Shown here one piece after another: positions 21,740 through 32,925 of a stretch of DNA of 64,000 nt. The stretch is from Ascochyta rabiei (taxonomy: Eukaryota; Ascomycota; Dothideomycetes; Pleosporales; Didymellaceae): assembly GCF_004011695.2 (NCBI RefSeq), contig NC_082409.1, positions 1,798,001-1,862,000 on the forward strand, written 5' to 3'. The notes under the pieces are model-generated. The model saw nothing but the letters and a program-made list of their open reading frames with translations, was not told the origin of the DNA and did no database searches. How positions within the stretch are numbered: the first letter of the stretch is position 1; every line of letters begins with the position of its first letter. The translations under genes and the position numbers were made by a program.

Positions 21740-23203
21740 TCGGCTGTTGCTTGCGTCGTGGATGCCTGTACGGTGTCACGAAGACAATTTACTAGTGGGG
21801 CGCATAACGAAGCTGCATTCCATTAACCTTCTCAACTGTTAAAGTTCAACCCACTTCGCGATGTCAAGTATCGGGGTGGCTGGCGCACGGGTAACCAATA
21901 CTTGTCGGATCTTCCTTGATTGGGCAGTCCACGAGGGAAGTTGCATGAACCAGGCCGTGGGTCGGCGCGTAGGTACAGGTACGATTACCCTGAACAGTGC
22001 GCACACATTGCATTCTGCGATGCAGCAACCGATACGAAGGTGCCTCTAATGCGAGCGATTGCGAACAGGTGTGAGACTTGAAGGATAAAGACGGTCTTGT
22101 ACAGCGGTTCATGTACTCATGTCGCAGAGTCTGTTCTTTTCTTAGCACCGCAGGTCCTACTGCAACCTACGCAACACAGCATCGCGCAGCCACACGTGCA
22201 ACGCTTTCTTGTGCGTCGAGGGTCATGCTACAGGATGCCTGCCTACACATTCTTGTCCCACGGTTGTGTCCTCTAGCTTCCGCGACTCTTGCACAAACCT
22301 GTTCAAGGCCGGCGTTTGCGGCCTCGTTCCTCTCAAGCGCTGTGCCTCCACCTTGCAGCCGCGTAATATCTCCTTCCGTTGAGCAGCTCATGTGCACAGC
22401 ACATCTGCACCTCTGCACATCACTAGGCATGTTATCTTCACATGGCGGACAGGGTAAGCCGGCACACCTGCTTGCGATGCAGTTGGTTGTGGAAGACAAC
22501 CGTGGTGGTTGGCTGCACTGTCAAGGCTCTAGGTTTAATAGCCGCCCACGTCCCACTCTGGGACATTTAGTGAGCGAGTGCAATGCTGCAACCACCCCTC
22601 ATTGGCCGGTGAGGAAGAGGAAGGCTGGGCTCCGCAGAGAAAGGCTGCTAAAAGCCACCGATGCGTCGGGGTACATGGCTGCAAGGCCGCAGGGACGAGG
22701 TTAATAAACCTGCATCTGTCTTCGGCCTTCCCTTGGCTGCACGTTTATCGATGCAGTGTGATGGAGTGGTAGATGCACAGTGCACACCAAGGAGCGCGCA
22801 TCACATGGCTCGACCCGTACTCATGCGTGATAGGCTGCGTCCTCGCATGCCGTGTCTGTGCGCAGAAGATGGATATTCCCCGCTTGCTTCGGCCAATGAC
22901 GTCTCAGAAGCAGAGCGCCGGTAACACGAAGATGCCCTCCGACCACTCGACATACTCCGTCAAGCGCTCAACACACATTCGATAGACTGCACATCCACGC
23001 CCCAACCAGCCTGCTCCCTGCGAACATGGCGTGCGTGGGCTGCACAAGCAATCAATCGCTTCGTAGTGCCGTCACTTCGGCTGACCCCTCGCAAAGCCTC
23101 GCAAAGCGAGTCCCGCTTGCGCCAATCCTAGCCCTCTTTGGCGAAGTGCTGTACCATGTTGGATTCTATATATGTCGGCCTGGGGCCCTCACTCTGACCT
23201 TTT
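21740..23203. other. Long intergenic stretch, no gene called
   Basis: About 1.46 kb between the TINA-like and CBM48 genes. A 208-codon plus frame at 22078-22704 begins at a non-ATG codon, is Cys/His/Arg-rich and has no motif or homology feel. It is most likely a chance open frame in G+C-rich DNA. The stretch is probably promoter for the downstream gene. Confidence 0.4.
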
Positions 23204-23565
23204 CTCTTCAGCAAGCGTGTCAAATTCTCAGAGCTGTTGTGTTCGTTTTTTCATCCTCCTTCTACCTTTTCTGTTTCTCGGCCTGGTGCCACCTTAATTC
23301 AATCTTTTTTCACTCTTACCAAATTCTCGTAGCCGGTCTACCTCCCCCGAAAACCTAATCTTCAGCTCTACTTGCTCCATCTACACCTCACCAAACAACT
23401 CGACAAACTCGCATAATCGACTTTCGTCAACCATCTTTCTACCGCTTCATCAGCAATCAACCCTGTCGTCTAGTCATTAGCTTGATCAGGACGCATCACA
23501 AGACTCATCAGTCATCATAATTTTAACTACCACCGAAAGTTCAAGAAATCGAAACTTCAATCATA
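23204..23565 (+). promoter_or_regulatory. Pyrimidine-rich leader of the CBM48 gene
   Basis: The coding strand from about 23204 to the start codon is rich in C and T (runs such as ttttctcttcagc, cctccttctacc, catcaaccatctttctacc). A TATATATG lies just upstream at about 23166. Such CT-rich tracts mark transcription start regions of strongly expressed genes in filamentous fungi, and the following gene also has the C-ending codon bias of high expression. Confidence 0.5.
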
Positions 23566-24342
23566 ATGGCCGCCATCCAGCTTAACTTCACTCTCCGCAC
23601 TTCCGCCAACTGCAAGACCGTCCACCTTCTCGGCTCCTGGGACGGCTACCAGGGTCAGCTCCCGCTCTCCAAGGACACCAAGAAGACTGGTGGTTGGGTC
23701 GGCTGCTTCAAGTTCCAGGGTGCCACCCTCAAGCAGGGCCAGCGCTACTGGTACTACTACATCATCGACGGCTACCACGTCTCCCACGACCCCGCCAAGG
23801 ACCACACCACCGAGCCCACCACCGGCCGCAAGCTTAACATCATCGACATCCCGTCCAAGGCTGCCGCCGCACCCGCCAAGTCCTCCAGGGAGTCCCGCCG
23901 TACCTCCCAGAACATCCCCAAGGGACGTGGTGTCTCTCCTTCCCGCATCGTTGCCCCCAAGCCCCAGCGCCCCGGTGAGACTCGCCAGGTCATCAACACT
24001 CAATACAACCAGACCACCCTTGAGGAGCTCAACCGCCGCTTTGCTCGCCAGGACATCAACTCCGACTCCGAGGACGACTCCGACTCTGACGCCGACTCTG
24101 ACGTTCCGTCGCTCACCTCTTCCCGTTCTTCCGGCAGCTCCTCGCCATCCAGTGTCAGCTCTGGTAGCTCATGCTGCACATGCGAGCGCTACGGAATCAC
24201 GCGCAAGGGTGACCGCGTCAAGCTCGACTGCGGAGGTGCCCGCTGCTCTTTCTCCGACGAGTCGGACGAGTGCAGCTCCGAAGACGAGTACGTCTACGAG
24301 GAGAAGAAGACCCGCCGCCACGGTGTCATCATCCGTAACTAA
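23566..24342 (+). CDS. AMPK-type carbohydrate-binding (CBM48) protein
   Basis: Single exon, 258 residues. Residues 1-95 are a glycogen-binding E-set domain of the AMP-activated protein kinase beta type: VHLLGSWDGYQGQLPLSKD, then WVGCFKFQG and RYWYYYIIDGYHVSHDP, with the two aromatic carbohydrate contacts (Trp in GSWDGY and the YWYYY strand) present. The rest is low complexity: Ala/Lys/Ser linker, SDSEDDSDSDADSD acidic block, a Ser-rich tract and a Cys pair region (SSCCTCERYG, then CGGARCSF). No kinase beta C-terminal domain is present, so it is not the AMPK beta subunit itself. Codons end strongly in C, unlike most neighbours, which suggests high expression. Function is unknown; glycogen or storage-sugar binding is inferred. 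Confidence 0.85.
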   Translation: MAAIQLNFTLRTSANCKTVHLLGSWDGYQGQLPLSKDTKKTGGWVGCFKFQGATLKQGQRYWYYYIIDGYHVSHDPAKDHTTEPTTGRKLNIIDIPSKAAAAPAKSSRESRRTSQNIPKGRGVSPSRIVAPKPQRPGETRQVINTQYNQTTLEELNRRFARQDINSDSEDDSDSDADSDVPSLTSSRSSGSSSPSSVSSGSSCCTCERYGITRKGDRVKLDCGGARCSFSDESDECSSEDEYVYEEKKTRRHGVIIRN

Positions 24343-25593
24343 AGCAACCAACCTGCAAACTGTGATCTACGAACCGCACGACCATTCTACGTTTCGACTT
24401 TTCTTTCTTTCTGTGCATATTATGACGACCCTTTTACGATCTGTTTTGTTTTTCCGCCGCTCATTTGGCAAGGCGCGCTTTGACTGCCGCTGGTATTGAA
24501 GTAGGGAGGAGGACTAGTAGGGAAGACGGCTCTTATGCCTCGAACAAACCAACAGACTAGCGAGCATCACGATGGAGTTACAGCTCATCGAACCATGATG
24601 TAGGAGAAGACACGCTCATGTAGATTAGATCAATTACATGGCTCGTGTGACCTATTCAGAGATGGTGCCTTTTGCTACTGTGAGTGATGTGATTACGAGG
24701 GCCAGGTGGTTGCGAAGACATCGGTGCCACTGCTCAAGTCGCGAGCCAGCCACCAGCTATTTGTCAGTGTCCTGTTTGATTGTGCTACTACGCATATGAA
24801 AGTTCACGTTCGAAGATACCAGATGCACTTGCCCAAGCCCCGGGCCAAGTTGCGACTTCCGCAGCCTAGCATTGAAGCTCGACCGCTCAGCCTCACAGCC
24901 CATCATTCTGTGACTCCCACAAGCACCGCTGAAACGTGACTCGGCTGGACCGTGCAGCCACACCCGAGTCGTACAAGACGACAGCGGAGAACAAGCGCGA
25001 GAGCGAGTTCAGATCTGTCCATTGTTGGGTGCGTACTGGAAAAGTAGACCGTGGCTGACACACATGCAACGACGGGTTCGAGACTGGATCAGTGAGGGGA
25101 TGCAACGTCACCGTGCCCGTGTAATGGTTCATGATGACGATGTGGACTGGGTGCTCAATAGGCATCCAATGGCACCGGACGAACACGACAGTCGTGAGAC
25201 ATTGTGCGCGACACTCATCTCGTGGAAGGAGCAAGGTCCGCAAAGAGCTGGACTTGTTCGATCTAGGGGACTCACTGGAAAGGCATGGTAGGAGGGGTGA
25301 TGAGGACGGCGGGGCGGGAGAGCGCGATTCAAGATCACGACGTCTTGGAGACAAAGCCTCCTCTGGATGGGCAGGCCTTTCCTACATGGTGCCTCGGACT
25401 GGGTCATTGCTGGGCGGACCAGAGTGGCATAGTATTGCAGGCGCCTGTATGTTGATGCAGTGACAACTTGGGCCGTTTTGAGGCATTCTGAGAGGGTGGA
25501 AGACGGCACGTGTCAGGAGTAGGGCCTGAGTCTGTCCAAGGTAAAGTGATGAGCACTGCATGTCTTTCTTGATGTAAGCCGTCATCAGTAGCT
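24343..25593. other. Convergent intergenic region
   Basis: About 1.25 kb between the 3' ends of the CBM48 gene (plus) and the hydrolase gene (minus). Several overlapping frames of 60-153 codons exist on both strands, none with a motif. I see no gene. Confidence 0.4.
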
Positions 25594-26448
25594 TCACACG
25601 TGCTTCTCTATCCATCCAAGTATCTCCTTCAATACCTCGTCCGCACATGGCGGGTCCAGCAACAACTCATGTCTCCCATCTTCGTACTTTCGAAACGTCT
25701 TATCCTCGGACGCGATCCCATTGACAAATTTCTCGCTCCCCTTCCACTCCGTATACGTGTCGGCAGTGCCGTGAAGCACCAAAATTGGCACTGTCCACTT
25801 CTTGAACCCGTCATTGATCTGCTGCATGGTATCGAGAGCCGTCGCCGCTAGCAGAAACGGAATCTGCCGTCGGGTCACGAGCGGGTCTGCGGTGAACCGT
25901 TTGATCTCCTCCTGGTCCCTAGTAAGGCCGTCGAGCGATGCACTGGGCATGGGGACAGAGACGGTTGGAATGGTCCTCGCCAAAGCCCCCACCGCAGCTC
26001 TTGCGATGCTTGGGATGAGATCCGGCAATGCTGGGCCCGTCATCACGACTCCGTTAAGGTTCTCAGGGTCCACGGTTACGCTCCCCGCTGTGACGAGTCC
26101 ACCGAGAGAGTGTGCGAACAGAAAAATGGGCACTTTCTCTTTGCTGGCGAGTCTCCGCAGCTCAACGTGGTCTTGAACAGCTTTTCCTATGTGTGTCACT
26201 CCTCGAGTGCCTGGTGACCGTCCGTGGCCCCACATGTCCAGTGCGTAAACGGTGTAGCCAGTTGCGTTGAATTCGCGGACGAGGCTGTGGTGTGAGTCCA
26301 CGTATCGTTCAGCGTACTCGCAGAAGCCATGCTGGATTACTATTATTGCGCGCGCAGTTGTTGCTTGGGTCCGCCAGATGTGTGACACCGAGCCAGTCGA
26401 AAGAGTGACAGTCTCGTGCTTCAGTTCCGGAGTTGTAGGTTGCGACAT
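25594..26448 (-). CDS. Serine hydrolase, monoglyceride-lipase-like (alpha/beta fold)
   Basis: Single exon, 284 residues from the first ATG (MSQPTTPELKHETV). It belongs to the Hydrolase_4 / serine aminopeptidase S33 branch of the alpha/beta hydrolases. The oxyanion segment IQHGFCEYAERY (about 38-49) and DMWGHGRSPGTRG (about 71-83) are typical of monoacylglycerol lipases and lysophospholipases. The nucleophile is Ser114 in FAHSLGGL, where the usual first Gly of GxSxG is Ala. The acid is Asp in LHGTADTYT and the base His in DGRHELLLD. A reaction on monoacylglycerol or lysophospholipid esters is likely; no signal peptide is seen. An in-frame GTG nine codons upstream is not needed as start. Confidence 0.88.
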   Translation of the reverse strand: MSQPTTPELKHETVTLSTGSVSHIWRTQATTARAIIVIQHGFCEYAERYVDSHHSLVREFNATGYTVYALDMWGHGRSPGTRGVTHIGKAVQDHVELRRLASKEKVPIFLFAHSLGGLVTAGSVTVDPENLNGVVMTGPALPDLIPSIARAAVGALARTIPTVSVPMPSASLDGLTRDQEEIKRFTADPLVTRRQIPFLLAATALDTMQQINDGFKKWTVPILVLHGTADTYTEWKGSEKFVNGIASEDKTFRKYEDGRHELLLDPPCADEVLKEILGWIEKHV

Positions 26449-29241
26449 TGGGAAGCCTTCTTGTACAGAAGACACCTTGTGTGAGTTTAACTGAAGATTC
26501 GTGAACGTTGAGGCTGACCGTCAATGTTCTGGCTGCGAAGGGGTAGTAGTTGTTTGGAAGCTAGTGCTCGGAATGTGAAGAGCTCCGGACCGAGCCGGGC
26601 GTTGTGTAACTCGGAGCCGGACCCAATACGCTACGTACACTGTACCGGTAGGCTCTTTCATAGTTTTCTTCTTCTAAAGGCAGCGAATCCTCACTTTGTA
26701 TGCGAGTCGCTTGCAAGCCCTGATCTTCTGAGTCTGAGGTAAGCAATGACGCGCTTGCGTACTAAGATTGGAGCGCACGTGTACCAGTGTATGGCGCAGG
26801 ACGGCCACTTACCCTCTGAAGCATTTTGAAGGAAAAGCAACGAGTTCTTGCGATTTTTCTACGATCTCAAGTCGAGGTAGCTCGTGGACTAGTCGATCAT
26901 GTTCTGTCGCAGTAGAGATAGGCCGTAATACCGTGGCTAATTTGGCTAGTATATGTGCGTACAAATACTACCTCTTTAACTGCAACAAGTTCCTCTAACG
27001 ATATAAAGGGGTGAAAGCTCGAAGTTCCACTTATCCGCCCACCACAAGCGGACCAGGATGAGGTTGAGCAAAATCCATCTTTTACAGACGCAGAGTATCG
27101 AAAGCAAGCCCAAAGACTGCTAGACATGTAATATTAGGTACACACATCAGACATACAAGTCCAACTTAATCAAGCTGGGTCAGAAGGCAAGATCCGTATG
27201 CGTGCATAGAGATCTCTCAAGATAGAGACAATATCTCAAATGCTGGATAGTCAGATCCATTTCGTGTTACAGTACAAGCAAATGGACTCATTTGATGGCT
27301 GAACCGTATCCTTGTTCCGCATCGCTTAGCCACTTGGCGGCGTGAAGAGAGCCTCGGTCCATCGACAGAGATCAAGACCCCTATTGGTGTCGTTTTCTCA
27401 AGTTTGTATCGGTATCACCATGCAGGTGTACGGTGTTGTCCCTCTCGACTGCTTCTTGGCCACGGGAGGTATCGGATGACCTGTCGACAGCGGGATTGAA
27501 GCCTCGGTCTACACAGTCGGTGTGATTGGTGGTCTGGGTCGCGGTTGAGAGTGAAGTCGAAGAACAAGAAGAGGCGCACTGTATGGCGTTGCCGTGCATA
27601 AGACCTGGAATTAAAGCCTCGGTTCCTGGAATTCTGCACGTATGACTATTGGCGGACAGTGCCAGATCTGAGGTATCGCTGATCCGGGGAAAGGCCCCAG
27701 CAGGACCAAGCATTCGGATACGAAAAGCAGGCAGGTCATCCTCAGCCCTCCAACTTGGGGTGTCCTTGGCACATCTTGCAGATTGACGGGAACGCAATAC
27801 TAGAATGGAAGCGTTGGGTGTACCTGAATGTCTCACAAAGCAGCATTGTCGTGGTTTGGTAAGAGCACAAAACGAGCTGGAAGGAGGTCGTCTAATCAAG
27901 CTCGAATCATCACGTTGTCATGAGGCTATGAGACAAGCTGTAGTTCTTTACGTGCGATGTCACCAAGAGCCGTTTGGAAAGCCAAAGATTAGGGAAGGAA
28001 GTGCGTCCCATGCGTCAGTGTACCGAAGTGAAGTGCCAAGTTCGCACGGATATCCAAGGCGTCGTAACTGGTACCAAAGGCGAACACAAAGAAGATTCCC
28101 GGCTCGCAGGGCCTGCTGATCTTCCGACAAGAGCGCCACTACATCAGCCCCGAAGTCTTGGAAGTCGGTGGATAGGCCGCGGACGTCTGCAGGCACGGAT
28201 CCTGTCGCCTGAAAGCGTCTGTTGACATGCCCATGACGATGAAAACGAGCCGCTAGTGCGCGACAGTCGGATGATCCATGCCCTGCGAAACAAGATGTTC
28301 CTTGTGACCTTGGATTTCCCATCCTTTGTAAGTGCTTTTGTGAGCGAACTCTGCCTCGCACATGAGCAGCTCGTCGACAGCTCAACCACTGTCTGAACAT
28401 CGAGCGTCGCCGACGCTTCTTCAGCAGCAAGCACCAGGTGCAGCTTGACGAGGGCGACTTTGACTGTGCCAAGCCGGATGTCCAGCCACGGCAAATGCTA
28501 AGTGCGTCTTCCGGCATGCTGCGGCTTGTTGGTGTTGCATCAGGTTATCGAATATCGACACATCCCCCCTGTGCATACCGGAGCAGTGTCCTTGTTGGGA
28601 CAGTCCAGACGGAGACTGTGGGGTGTCGCAACGCCTGTGGGTTTACCCCGCGTGCGAGCGCTTGCAACGTGGTGTTATGCAGATCCTCGAGGGTGGCGAG
28701 AAGGCACAACGTTGAGCAGCGTTGATCGACGTTGAGTGAAGAACCGCGCGTTGGCTTGAATTGCTGTTAGTTGTACGCCCCCCGCGCGTGCAGTGTCGCC
28801 TCGGGTGTTGTCAACTGCCGCACAACGACCAGCGCAGATGCTTGCGTCGTTAGCTCTGCATCTCGATTGGCCCGCTGGTGGGTCGTCTAGCGACGGAGGC
28901 GTCCTCTACATGCGGGGTCTCCACGCGCCAAGCCCAACCCCAGACTCGCCCATCGCTGAGCGCCCAGAGCGCCTCTCTTTCATTCTGGGGCTCTCCACAA
29001 GCTTGGAAGCCGCTGCTAGGACGATTGAGATCCCATCACTCCAATAGGTGTCATCGCCGGGGCCTCGGTATCTTTCCAGATTTCCAACGTCCAGGCATGG
29101 CCCACAGACTGCTTGGCAGTGTGTAATGGTCGGCCGTACAGGGGCCAGCTGAGCATATAATGCTATCGTGCGATCATGAACCCACCGCCGTGAACTAGGG
29201 TTCTTGTTTGTCCCTCCCATAGCCTTGCTCGTACCGCAAAG
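26449..29241. other. Long gene-poor stretch
   Basis: About 2.8 kb with no gene I can support. Possible relics: a plus-strand 34-codon segment ending at about 27130 (RPPQADQDEVEQNPSF, then DAEYRKQAQRLLDM) that reads like a protein C-terminus, and minus frames at 27381-27899 and 27960-28517 with protein-like patches in more than one register. A word like 'aagcctcggt' recurs at about 27502 and 27612, with a variant at 27351. The right end carries the promoter of the MFS gene. Confidence 0.35.
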
Positions 29242-30896
29242 ATGGCGAACAGCATGCAGGCCGCTGCCTACCACAACGAATACAATGTCGACAACGAAAA
29301 GGAAATCGTGAGCCACAAAGAGGACATCAACAGCTCCACTCATGACGACTATGAGTGTGAGTTCACGCCGGCGGAGCAGAGGAAAATCATCCATCGGGTC
29401 GATCGTCGCCTCGTCGTTACGGTGGGAGTGCTGTACTGCGTCTCACTGATGGATCGCACAAACCTGTCCGCTGCTAGCATTGCTGGGTACGTCCACACGT
29501 TTTCCGCCTGGTGCCATGGCGTTGCTGACGAAATACAGTATGAACAAAGAGCTGCATCTCAACGTCCTAATGGGCACTGTATCGCGTTACTCCGTTGTAA
29601 CCCTGGTCTTCTTCACCACGTACATCTTCTTCCAGCCACCCTCAACTGTCATCATCCGCTACCTTGGACCTCGCATCCACTTGTCCGTCATCGTAACTCT
29701 ATGGGGAGCGGTCATGATTGGGATGGGTTTCTCGCAAGACTGGCAATCCCTGGCTGCGCTCAGAGTGGTGCTTGGTATCCTAGAGGCCGGCTTTTTTCCT
29801 TCCTGCGTCTACTTGATGTCGACCTGGTACACGCGTTACGACATTGGAAAGCGATACAGTGTCTTTTACATCCTTGGGAGTCTGGCTTCGGCTTGTGCTG
29901 GCATTCTTGCGTTTGGCTTGATGCAGTTGAACGGGAGAGAGGGTCTGACAGGCTGGCGCTGGTACGTGTCGTCTCACAGTACAGACGTCTCAATACACTG
30001 ACTCATTCTAGGATCTTCATCATTGAGGGTGCTCTGACTTGCTTCCTCGGTATCGGAGCATATTGGATGTTGGTTGATTTTCCCGACAAGGCGCACACCT
30101 CCTGGAAGTTCTTGACTGAGCGCGAGGCAAAGTTTATCATCAATCGCGTCGACCGTGATCGCGGCGATGCTAAGCCAGAACCTTGGAACATGGCGAAGTT
30201 CTTCAAGGGTGGTCTGGACTTCAAGGTCTGGTGCTACGCTTTGGTGAGTTGGACACAGTGCGGATACGGAGCTGTACTGACCCGTTTCAGATATTCTTCA
30301 ACACCACGACAGTGTCGTACGCGCTGGCATACTTCCTCCCCGTCATTCTGCAAATCAACATGGGCTTCACTGTCGGCGCCGCGCAGTGTCTCGTTGCGCC
30401 ACCCTACGCATTCGCCGCTATCATCATGTACGGATGTGGATGGGCCGGCGACAAGTGGAAGGTCCGCGGCCTGATCATCGTGTTCAACATGATTCTGTGC
30501 CTCATCGGTCTGCCCATCATGGGATTTGCTAAGAGCCCGGCTGTCCGGTACTTTGGCGTCTTCCTGACGACTGCCGGTGCCAACAGCAACGTCCCGGCAA
30601 CCATGTCGTACCAGGCGAACAACATCCGTGGACAGTGGAAGCGCGCCTTCTGCTCAGCCACACTGGTCGGCATGGGCGGTGTTGGTGGTATCGCGGGAGG
30701 CTTGGTTTTCAGGACTCAAGATGCGCCGACCTACCGCCCGGGTATCTACGCCTGCATCGCAACCAGCTGTTTCTCTCTGCTGCTTGTTGCTGTAGTCTCC
30801 CTCATTTCGATCAGGCAAAACAAGCGTGCGGACCGCGGCGAGGTTGAGCTTGAGTGGACCGAGGGTGACCAGAAAGGCTTCAGGTACACCATCTAG
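29242..30896 (+). CDS. MFS permease, Dal5-like (anion:cation symporter family)
   Basis: Four exons (29242-29486, 29539-29961, 30012-30243, 30291-30896) with introns of 52, 50 and 47 bases give 501 residues. The splice joins restore the family motifs: SAASIAGMNKELHLN across intron 1 and GWRWIFIIEG across intron 2. About twelve membrane segments are visible. MFS signatures are RVVLGILEAGFFPSCVYLMS in TM4 and FPDKAHTSWKFLTEREAKFI in the central loop, which is characteristic of Dal5/Tna1-type transporters for allantoate, nicotinate, pantothenate and similar organic anions. The N-terminus is cytosolic with the DRRLVVTVGVLYCVSLMDRTNL segment. The exact substrate is unknown. A second, broken member of the same superfamily branch lies at 46.4-48.0 kb. 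Confidence 0.92.
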
Positions 30897-31906
30897 TGCT
30901 TGCTATTCCACGAGGATATGGAGGTGCAGTACCATGCTGTGCGCTGTAGATGATGAACATGACCATATACCCCTGTAGTGCTGATAGTAACGAACATTTC
31001 ATAAAACTCTACTCTGGTGCTTTCAAGATGTACTGCCGTCTCACGAACGTGGTCTGAATTGGATCTATCAGCAAAGCAGAGGCAGAACCGAGGACATCGA
31101 ATCGCTTTGTACTCGACATATCCGTTTACTAAACACGATTAGTTTCGGCAGCACGCAACGACCCGGGCCTCGAAGCAGCCCCTCACCTCCGCACCACCAA
31201 AACACGACCCTTCACCAACCCGTGCACCCGAACCATCGGCAATGAACAGCAGCGATGCATTCAGTTCAACGCCAACCAGACTGCTGCTGGAAATCTGCGC
31301 ACAAGAAATGTCCACTTACATGCGCCCTCGACTCAGCCCCCCATCCCAAACCCCACCATCACAACCACGGCACAGCTGAGACCCGCCGAGGCCCGCTAAG
31401 TTCCTTTGAGTCCCTCTGAGTCCTAAATAGGGCATATTAATAGACGCCAAGGTGATTTTCTTTCTCCTAGAGAGCGGTAGAGTCTAAGATAGCAGTAGAG
31501 TAAAGATGATAGACTAGAGAAGAAAGGCAAGAAGACAGAACTAAAAGGGTGTTTACTAAGTTTGCAGTATTTTTCAACATCTGCTTAGTTTAAAGAAGGG
31601 GTTTAGATTTAGTAGGTAGGTAGGTAGGTGTGTGCAGATCGCGATCCGAGAGAGGGGTTGCGAGGGGTTGTGCTCTTCTGGGATTCTTGTGGGGCAGCAT
31701 GGTCGATGGAACAATGGAACAATGGATGGATGGATGGAAGATGTGATGTCATGAGAATTCGGAGAGAATGGTATCGAGAGTGTAGAATGACAAGAAAAAC
31801 GCCTGCAAATGCCATGTGTGCTTTTCCGCCTCCGAGGGACGAGGCGTCGGTGTTTCGTCCTTGGGAGTTGGGAGTTGGGGTGAAGGTGAATGGAAGAGGA
31901 AAGACA
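30897..31906. other. Intergenic, with purine-rich and short tandem tracts
   Basis: About 1 kb between convergent genes. From about 31430 to 31600 the plus strand is A/G-rich and dense in TAG and TAA, unlike its surroundings, and could be an old repeat relic. Short tandem tracts follow: four copies of TAGG at about 31613-31628 and ATGG repeats at about 31720-31737. These probably lie in the 3' region of the TAF9 gene. Confidence 0.4.
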
Positions 31907-32692
31907 TCAGCCCATGACCTCCTCGAACTCATCCTCATCGACCTCCTCATCCATGCCGCCCATCTCTGTATCCGCCTCGACCGGCGCGCCGAAGCCGTCA
32001 GCGACCGCCCCACCGCCCACGGGACCGCCGGCAGCAACGCCCTCCATGTCCTCGTCGCTCTCGACGTCTTCCTCGGCTTCCCACGCCTCCTTGACCCCCC
32101 ACCCGACGCCCGTGAAACAGTACCGCTCAGGCGGCAACCGAAGGCCAAACTCGCGCTCCACCCGCGGCAGCGCAACGCGGTTCCGCTCCATGGCAATCTC
32201 GGCCAGGAACTCCTTGCCCAGCCCGGCGCTGCTGCCGCCGCTGCCGCCCATGACGGCCGCGCGGCCCGCGACGCTGGTGCGCAGCGCGTTGAGACTGATG
32301 CCCTCTTCGGCCGTGGGGTCGCGCTTCTTCTTCTCGCTCTGCGGTAGGGACGACGGGACGGGCGGCTCATACGCCAGCGCGTCGGTCAGCACGCCGGATG
32401 TGTAGCGGTAGGCGAAGTCGAGCAGCTGGAGGGGGACCCGCTCCGTGTACGCTGTTACGCCCATGTTGGCGAGCAGCAGGTGGATGAGGCGCGCGTCACG
32501 TGGACGCTTCGAGGTCCCTGTGTCGAGGAGCGAGGTCGAGGGGTACGCAGTCGACGCGGATGTGGGTTGTGCGGTGGGCTGGGCAGCGGATTGAGGTTGC
32601 GGTTGGGATGCGGGCGGGGAGTTGGTGTGGGCTGCGCTGGCGGTCGCGGGGGGTGTGGATATGCCGTTGGTGTCAGGCGCGGGCGACGCCAT
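31907..32692 (-). CDS. taf9: Transcription initiation factor TFIID/SAGA subunit TAF9
   Basis: Single exon, 261 residues. After a Pro/Ala/Ser/Gln-rich N-terminus, the histone-fold domain starts at about residue 62 with RPRDARLIHLLLANMGV, then ERVPLQLLDFAYRYTSGVL, ISLNALRTSVAGRAA and GKEFLAEIAMERNRVALP. This is the TAF9 (TAFII31) histone fold, which pairs with TAF6 in TFIID and SAGA. The fold is interrupted by an insert after TDALAYEPP that is common in filamentous fungi. The C-terminus is strongly acidic. The start is the ATG before ASPAPDT; the frame is open 31 residues further upstream but without conserved sequence. Nuclear location and role follow from the family. Confidence 0.92.
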   Translation of the reverse strand: MASPAPDTNGISTPPATASAAHTNSPPASQPQPQSAAQPTAQPTSASTAYPSTSLLDTGTSKRPRDARLIHLLLANMGVTAYTERVPLQLLDFAYRYTSGVLTDALAYEPPVPSSLPQSEKKKRDPTAEEGISLNALRTSVAGRAAVMGGSGGSSAGLGKEFLAEIAMERNRVALPRVEREFGLRLPPERYCFTGVGWGVKEAWEAEEDVESDEDMEGVAAGGPVGGGAVADGFGAPVEADTEMGGMDEEVDEDEFEEVMG

Positions 32693-32925
32693 GGTGGATG
32701 TGTGGATTGCGTGTTTTCTGGCGTGGATGCAAGTGAGGTTGCGATGAACAGACAGACGCGCAGTCGCGTTGCGCCGTCTTGGCATTGCGGCTCTGCGTAG
32801 GGCTGGAATCTGGAATCTGGGGTGAGCGCGCGCTATGACCAGGGCAGTACTTCACGTCACGTCGCCTCACACGGTCATGTCATGGAGTGATTGATAGATT
32901 GCAAGCCATGCATCAGCAAAAAGCC

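Noticed and set aside
22078..22704. 208-codon plus-strand open frame
   Set aside because: Starts at a non-ATG codon, Cys/His/Arg-rich, no domain or splice support; likely chance.
25060..25110. GGTTCGAGAC word resembling a tRNA T-loop
   Set aside because: The flanking bases do not form a T stem, acceptor stem or D arm; no tRNA gene.
27960..28517. 185-codon minus-strand frame between the hydrolase and MFS genes
   Set aside because: Some protein-like patches, but they are spread over more than one frame and match nothing I know; too weak to call.
31430..31600. Purine-rich, stop-dense tract considered as a transposon relic
   Set aside because: No terminal repeats, target duplication or transposase fragment could be seen; noted only as an unusual tract.
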